DNA of 64,000 bases from Allopusillimonas lactea (GTDB taxonomy: Bacteria > Pseudomonadota > Gammaproteobacteria > Burkholderiales > Burkholderiaceae_B): contig NZ_JAJJOZ010000006.1 in the NCBI RefSeq assembly GCF_021653995.1, forward strand, positions 213,302 to 277,301, given 5' to 3'. Position numbers and translations under genes: made by a program. Under the pieces are notes generated by a model. That model was not told the origin of the DNA. It did not search any database and saw only the letters and a list, made by a program, of their open reading frames with translations. This document shows positions 60,502-64,000 of this stretch, one piece after another. Positions within the stretch are counted from its first letter, which is position 1; each line of letters opens with the position of its first letter.

Positions 60502-61301
60502 CTGGCATTGGGCCATTCCCTATACAGGTCGTCATCGTCATCGCTGCCGTTGTGCTGGCTTGGCTCACAGCGCGTATCGTCGGCCGGCGCATGCCGGATG
60601 TTCGCTACAAAGCGGCGGGGTCAATGATTCTTGACGCCGTGTTCTGGGGTCTCCTGGCGGCTCGTCTGGTCTATATCGTGCAATGGTGGGATGAATACTC
60701 GGCCGCGCCCAGGTCCATGATCGCTATTGGCGATGGCGGGTTTACCTGGTGGGCTGGTGTGCTGGCGGCCGTGGCCTATATCTGGTGGCGAACCCGATCG
60801 GCGCATGCCTTGCGTCGCCCCGTGCTGACGGGCGTGTTGGCGGGCGTCCTCGTCTGGGCCCTTGCGGCGGGAGGGCTGGCCTTGTTGCTGCGTGCTGTGC
60901 CGCCGCTGCCACGTCTGCAGTTGGCAACCCTGGATGAGCACCCCGTTTCGCTGGGCGAATACGCAGGGCGCCCCATCGTGCTCAATCTCTGGGCAAGCTG
61001 GTGCCCGCCATGCCGGCGTGAAATGCCAGTGCTGGAGCAGGCTCAGGCGGCGTTTCCAGGCGTCTCGTTCGTTCTGGTGAACCAGGGCGAAAGCGCGCAA
61101 CAGGCCAAGGCGTTTCTTGAGCGGGAAGGCTTGAGCCTGAGGAATGTTCTGCTCGATCCATCGTCTGGCGCCATGCGCGAAATGCGAACCGGCGGTCTAC
61201 CCACCACCTTCTTTTTCGATGCCCAGGGGCGCATGGTGGATGTGCACCTGGGCGAGATCACGATGGCCGGCCTCAGGGACAAGATGTCACGCCATTTTTA
61301 A
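60498..61301 (+). CDS. Membrane protein with Lgt-like N-terminus fused to a TlpA-type thioredoxin domain
   Basis: 267 residues. Residues 1-130 hold about four membrane segments resembling the N-terminal half of prolipoprotein diacylglyceryl transferase (ILDAVFWGLLAARLVYIVQW, GDGGFTWWAGVLAAVAYIWW). The Lgt catalytic HGG block is replaced by TWWAG, so transferase activity is unlikely. Residues 135-267 are a periplasmic thioredoxin of the TlpA/ResA type with active site WASWCPPCRREMP (Cys169, Cys172) and the cis-proline in GGLPTTFFF. It likely reduces envelope disulfides, with the membrane part as anchor or electron input. Confidence 0.85.
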   Translation: MTGIGPFPIQVVIVIAAVVLAWLTARIVGRRMPDVRYKAAGSMILDAVFWGLLAARLVYIVQWWDEYSAAPRSMIAIGDGGFTWWAGVLAAVAYIWWRTRSAHALRRPVLTGVLAGVLVWALAAGGLALLLRAVPPLPRLQLATLDEHPVSLGEYAGRPIVLNLWASWCPPCRREMPVLEQAQAAFPGVSFVLVNQGESAQQAKAFLEREGLSLRNVLLDPSSGAMREMRTGGLPTTFFFDAQGRMVDVHLGEITMAGLRDKMSRHF

Positions 61302-61397
61302 TCGGAACACCACGTCGGCAATGACGTGGTACTTGTTGCCGCTGATGTTGAAGACTACGCAATTATTTGCCCAGTCGAAGTTGCCGCAAACTCACCC

Positions 61398-62069
61398 TTA
61401 CAGGCCATCCTCGACCATCCGTAGCAACCGCAGGCTCAGTGCTTTGCGCACATCAGGCGGTGCACCGCGTAACGGCCCGTCAATAATGAGGAGCGCGAGC
61501 CCGTGTACCGCAGACCATGCCAGAAATTCGGCGCCCGGTCGCCTGTCCGCTGCCAGGACGCCGGCATTCGCCAGGGCGTCCAGCGCGTAGTTCAATAGCT
61601 CGAAGGGATTCAAGCCTTTGCTAGCCGTACGCGCCGGGTCTGCCGGCGCCTCGAGATCGAAGGCACTGAACGCGAACGCGGTGCGAAACCATCCGGTTTC
61701 TGCTTGTGCAAACCCCAAGTATCCACGTCCCACTGCGGCCAGCATGGCGCGGGCGCGTTCGGCCGGGTCGTGTAACGCCTCCGCCTTGTACAGCTCAAGC
61801 TCCATCGCGTGCGCCAGCGCGCCCAGTGCTGCGGCGCGTACAGCTTCGAACAAGGCCTGATGACTGGCGAAATGACGGTATGCGGCATTAGGCGCTACCC
61901 CTGCACGGCGCGTGACCTCGCGCAGCACTACGGCCTCCGGGCCGCCTTCGCGCGCCAGGGCCAAGCCCGCTTCGACGAGCGCGGCGCGCAGGTCGCCATG
62001 GTGATACGTCTTGCGCGATCGGGGCGAAGCGGAGGAGGGCAGATCAGGCGTTTTCAGAGTACGAGGCAT
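61398..62069 (-). CDS. TetR-family regulator (WHG-type C-terminal domain)
   Basis: A 223-residue regulator. The helix-turn-helix is VLREVTRRAGVAPNAAYRHF (about residues 47-66), preceded by YHHGDLRAALVEAGLALARE; the C-terminal domain is helical. It is divergent from the DUF1428 gene, and two copies of a TGTGGAC-N3-GTCCA palindrome lie between them, which strongly suggests local autoregulation. Confidence 0.94.
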   Translation of the reverse strand: MPRTLKTPDLPSSASPRSRKTYHHGDLRAALVEAGLALAREGGPEAVVLREVTRRAGVAPNAAYRHFASHQALFEAVRAAALGALAHAMELELYKAEALHDPAERARAMLAAVGRGYLGFAQAETGWFRTAFAFSAFDLEAPADPARTASKGLNPFELLNYALDALANAGVLAADRRPGAEFLAWSAVHGLALLIIDGPLRGAPPDVRKALSLRLLRMVEDGL

Positions 62070-62094
62070 TGCTTACAAGAATGTACGTTTTCGA

Positions 62095-62143
62095 TGTGGA
62101 CATTGTCCATTTTAGTCTTTAGCATATGTGGACGGTGTCCACA
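62095..62143. promoter_or_regulatory. Two TetR-type operators between tetR and the DUF1428 gene
   Basis: Site 1 is TGTGGAC-ATT-GTCCATT (62095-62111, one half imperfect) and site 2 is TGTGGAC-GGT-GTCCACA (62127-62143, a perfect 7-3-7 palindrome). Their centres are 32 bp apart, close to three helical turns, which suits two dimers on one DNA face. They occupy the divergent promoter region. Confidence 0.7.
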
Positions 62144-62236
62144 AGTGGAGACGCCAGGAGGGATGCAGGCATGCGTCGCGCTCGTGCGATTCGCAGAGCT
62201 TGTCGAACCCCGATATCGCTGATAAAGGAGTTACTC

Positions 62237-62617
62237 ATGCATTATGTTGATGGTTTCGTGTTGCCCGTACCGCGCGCTCGTCTGGACGATTACCGGGCAA
62301 TGGCGCATAAAGCCGGCGAAGTATGGATGGAGTATGGTGCCCTGCAATATTTCGAATGCGTGGGCGATGACGTACCTGTCGGCAAGGTGACGTCGTTTCC
62401 CCAGGCGGTGCAACTTAAAGAAGATGAAGTGGCCGTATTCTCATGGATCGTCTACGCTTCGCGTGCGGATCGCGACCGCATCAATGCACTGGTAATGAAA
62501 GATCCGCGCGTCGCGTGTACGCCCGAGAACATGCCCTTCGATGGCATGCGTATGTTCTGGGGAGGCTTTACCGGCCTGGTGGAAATGGGCTGGGAGGCCA
62601 GCACAGCGGGGGCCTGA
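62237..62617 (+). CDS. DUF1428 family protein (YbaA-like)
   Basis: A 126-residue protein of the YbaA/DUF1428 family (ferredoxin-like alpha/beta barrel fold). Conserved blocks are MHYVDGFVLPVPRARLDDYR, YGALQYFECVGDD, VFSWIVYASRADRDRI and MPFDGMRMFWGGF. The start at 62237 follows an AAGGAG ribosome-binding site. The function is unknown. Control by the divergent TetR is likely. Confidence 0.94.
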   Translation: MHYVDGFVLPVPRARLDDYRAMAHKAGEVWMEYGALQYFECVGDDVPVGKVTSFPQAVQLKEDEVAVFSWIVYASRADRDRINALVMKDPRVACTPENMPFDGMRMFWGGFTGLVEMGWEASTAGA

Positions 62618-62713
62618 TGGCGATGCTGATCCTGATGGTGTTCCGGCCGTTTCGTGGAAGAGGTGGTGGGGTGGTGCGAACGCTGCCGGAATATTAGCCG
62701 ATGAGCGGGAAGC

Positions 62714-62749
62714 AGGCCCCATCATGCAGACATTTAAGAGATGGGGCCT
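62714..62749 (+). terminator. Probable intrinsic terminator of the DUF1428 gene
   Basis: A perfect 10-bp inverted repeat AGGCCCCATC / GATGGGGCCT with a 16-base loop, followed by CGATCTATTTTTG. The T-tract is 6 bases late and the loop is long, so strength is moderate. The stop codon of the convergent YdhR-like gene lies inside the loop. Confidence 0.5.
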
Positions 62750-63039
62750 CGATCTATTTTTGTTAAGGCTTCTTGTACTGAAAATATCTTTCCATTGACG
62801 TTTGGTACACCGAAACCATGGAGCCGTGCCGTGTGCATTGCCAGATAGGCCTCAGCGTTCGGGCGGTCTCGGAAAAGATAGATACCGCCGGCTTCGCCAG
62901 CGGTTTCGTTTACGGTCCATATTTTCCAGATGAGGCCTGGCTCTTCAGCTATCGAACGAGCCAGGTCTTCCATCGCCGCGGTCATTTCATCGCCCCAGGG
63001 GCCGGAATAAGGAAAATCGACTTGAAGGATATAGCTCAT
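62734..63039 (-). CDS. YdhR-family putative monooxygenase
   Basis: A 101-residue dimeric alpha/beta barrel protein with the start at 63039 (MSYILQVDFPY). Blocks IAEEPGLIWKIWTVNETAGE and GGIYLFRDRPNAEAYLAMHT are typical of YdhR. The catalytic role is not proven in the family. It converges on the DUF1428 gene. Confidence 0.9.
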   Translation of the reverse strand: MSYILQVDFPYSGPWGDEMTAAMEDLARSIAEEPGLIWKIWTVNETAGEAGGIYLFRDRPNAEAYLAMHTARLHGFGVPNVNGKIFSVQEALTKIDRGPIS

Positions 63040-63204
63040 GTAACTCTCCGGTTGAACAGCCAAAACCAAACTTAGCATGGATTGCTAGTCAAAAATGATT
63101 TCTGGTGGATGCTTGTGCTTGTGCTCAGAGAATAGCGAATAGTTGATGAAGTGTTTGTGAAATGGCCCCAGGCGTTTATGCGGTTTGGTACGTTGTGTCC
63201 GCCA

Positions 63205-63381
63205 TCAAGACTGTATGACTTCTAACGCACAAAGGATTTCGCCAAGGCGGCTCAAAAGTGCCCTTAACTCAGTCGGAGCAAATCCCATCTCCAGTCCTAA
63301 TTGCAGAATTTCGAGCTATTTTGTTTTTAAAGTGTTTAGCTTATCAGTGTCGACGGCGCAGTATGTTGAGTTTGTAGTCAT
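63205..63381 (-). pseudogene. Possible small gene interrupted by an amber codon, in an otherwise empty 400-bp gap
   Basis: From an ATG at 63381 the frame reads MTTNSTYCAVDTDKLNTLKT and one more Lys, then TAG at 63316-63318, then LEILQLGLEMGFAPTELRAL and a further 17 residues to a TGA at 63205. The second half has the hydrophobic periodicity of a real helix pair and distantly recalls a MerR-type helix (LGFS-x2-EIR-x-LL). There is no clear ribosome-binding site. The rest of 63040-63439 shows nothing recognisable. Confidence 0.3.
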
Positions 63382-63439
63382 GAGCGATCGGATGTGTAGT
63401 CAGTGATCTGAATGGGTAAAATTTCGCACCGACGGCACC

Positions 63440-63895
63440 TCACAGGGCAAGCTTCATCCCCTCGTGTGAGGCTGTGAATCCAAGTCTTTCATAAAACCGC
63501 AAGGCATCCGAACGCTGCTTGTCAGTGCTCAACTGAACCAGGCCGCAGCGCGCCGCCCGCGCCAGGTTTATGGCGTGCTCGAACAGCGCCTGGCCAATGT
63601 TTTGTCCCCGGTGCTTTCCGCTTACCCGCACACTTTCAATCTGCGCGCGCAGCATGCCGCCCCTGGAAAGGCCTGGGATCAAGACGAGTTGCAGCATGCC
63701 CACCACTTCAGTGTCCTGCACTGCGAGAATAATGGAATTTCCGCGTTGAGCCTGTATTTCCGTGAGCGCTTCCGCGTATGCGGACAGGTGCTGAATGCCG
63801 TCGCGCTTTGCGCCTAGCTCGTCATCGGAGAGGAGGGCGGAGATTGCTGGCAGGTCGTTGTGGGTAGCGGGGCGGAAGGAGAGGTTTGGCATCAT
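63440..63895 (-). CDS. GNAT family N-acetyltransferase
   Basis: A 151-residue acetyltransferase. The acetyl-CoA loop is SGKHRGQNIGQALFEHAINL (R-G-x-N-I-G), followed by QLSTDKQRSDALRFYERLGF, the standard GNAT C-terminal half. Two consecutive ATG codons could serve as start. The acceptor is unknown. It is the last complete gene before the insertion sequence. Confidence 0.92.
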   Translation of the reverse strand: MMPNLSFRPATHNDLPAISALLSDDELGAKRDGIQHLSAYAEALTEIQAQRGNSIILAVQDTEVVGMLQLVLIPGLSRGGMLRAQIESVRVSGKHRGQNIGQALFEHAINLARAARCGLVQLSTDKQRSDALRFYERLGFTASHEGMKLAL

Positions 63896-63924
63896 TTACT
63901 TCATTGTATATATGCTGGGCGAAC

Positions 63925-64000
63925 TGAATCGAACCGGGTTTTGAGGAGGCTTCAATTCTTGAGAGAATGGAGTCATGAGCAAGAACAACAAGTTTTCCCC
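63925..64000 (+). mobile_element. Left end of an IS3-family insertion sequence, cut by the window edge
   Basis: The bases from 63925 (TGAATCGAACCGGGTTTTGA, then GGAGGC) resemble the terminal inverted repeats of IS3-group elements (TGAACC-type, with CCGG and GGAGGC). They are followed within 50 bp by a transposase OrfA start. The right end lies outside the window, so the repeat and any target duplication cannot be confirmed. Confidence 0.5.
63975..64000 (+). CDS. IS3-family transposase OrfA, N-terminal fragment
   Basis: Only MSKNNKFSP is visible before the window ends. This opening is characteristic of IS3-group OrfA proteins, which continue EVRERAVRMV and carry a helix-turn-helix. A GGAG ribosome-binding site sits 5 bases upstream. 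The family call rests on nine residues. Confidence 0.55.

Noticed and set aside
61309..61330. Hairpin ACCACGTC / GACGTGGT after the Lgt-TlpA fusion
   Set aside because: A perfect 8-bp stem but no T-tract on either strand and modest stability; not claimed as a terminator.
1..64000. CRISPR arrays, tRNA or rRNA genes, prophage genes
   Set aside because: No direct-repeat spacer pattern, no cloverleaf or rRNA sequence and no phage structural or integrase genes were recognised in the window.

Overview
The window reads as a GC-rich chromosome segment from a betaproteobacterium, most likely Alcaligenaceae (Bordetella / Achromobacter / Pusillimonas-like). The basis is three orphan Bug-type (TctC-like) solute receptors, a CaiB CoA-transferase, a TRAP transporter set, and a dense population of LysR, IclR, GntR and TetR regulators each beside a small catabolic operon. 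This placement is inferred from gene content; no rRNA or other marker gene is present.

Layout. 1-4.3 kb: the 3' part of a D-2-hydroxyacid dehydrogenase, YchJ-like and YegP-like proteins, and a TonB siderophore receptor behind a Fur-box-like site. 4.3-4.9 kb: relics of a LysR regulator and of a phospholipase-D-family protein. 4.9-9.1 kb: a LysR / Bug / CaiB / enoyl-CoA hydratase operon. 9.3-13.6 kb: a PuuR-like XRE-cupin regulator behind a 17-bp-periodic operator array, then a polar amino-acid ABC transporter and a PuuB-like amine oxidase, closed by a strong terminator. 13.7-22.8 kb: a complete acyl-CoA degradation operon (acyl-CoA synthetase, Bug, IclR, two acyl-CoA dehydrogenases, fused hydratase/dehydrogenase, thiolase). 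23-27.5 kb: GntR, a divergent two-subunit aconitase-family dehydratase, a beta-keto acid cleavage enzyme (BKACE) and a Bug receptor, which look like an uncharacterised acid-catabolic pathway. 27.6-31.3 kb: a MocR regulator divergent from BenE-like permease and YggS genes, possibly a vitamin B6 unit.

31.4-38.2 kb: IclR, two overlapping SDR genes, and an operon of a two-subunit CoA-transferase (subunit B frameshifted), an orphan Tat-exported oligopeptide-type binding protein and a NodB-fold deacetylase or cyclic amidase. 38.3-42.8 kb: peroxiredoxin, AhpD-like, isoprenylcysteine-methyltransferase-like and SDR genes, an internally deleted MFS pseudogene and a divergent AraC regulator. 42.9-49.5 kb: TauE, TRAP DctM/DctQ/DctP, a GMC oxidoreductase and a divergent IclR with a palindromic operator between them. 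49.6-55 kb: spermidine-synthase-like, PhoD-like, VOC, LysR, RidA-like and GNAT genes.

55.3-57.7 kb: an Eco29kI-like type II restriction-modification island (vsr, GIY-YIG endonuclease, C5-methyltransferase) whose methyltransferase start is preceded by a perfect CTGT-N8-ACAG SOS box. 57.8-64 kb: a DTW-domain tRNA-modification protein, a TetR with the relic of its HlyD-type partner, a universal stress protein, a small exported protein coupled to an Lgt-like/TlpA fusion, a TetR/DUF1428 pair with two matching operators, a YdhR-like protein, a GNAT, and the left end of an IS3-family insertion sequence cut by the window edge.

Gene decay is frequent (at least four broken genes) and catabolic regulators are dense, which suggests an accessory, actively remodelled part of the chromosome.
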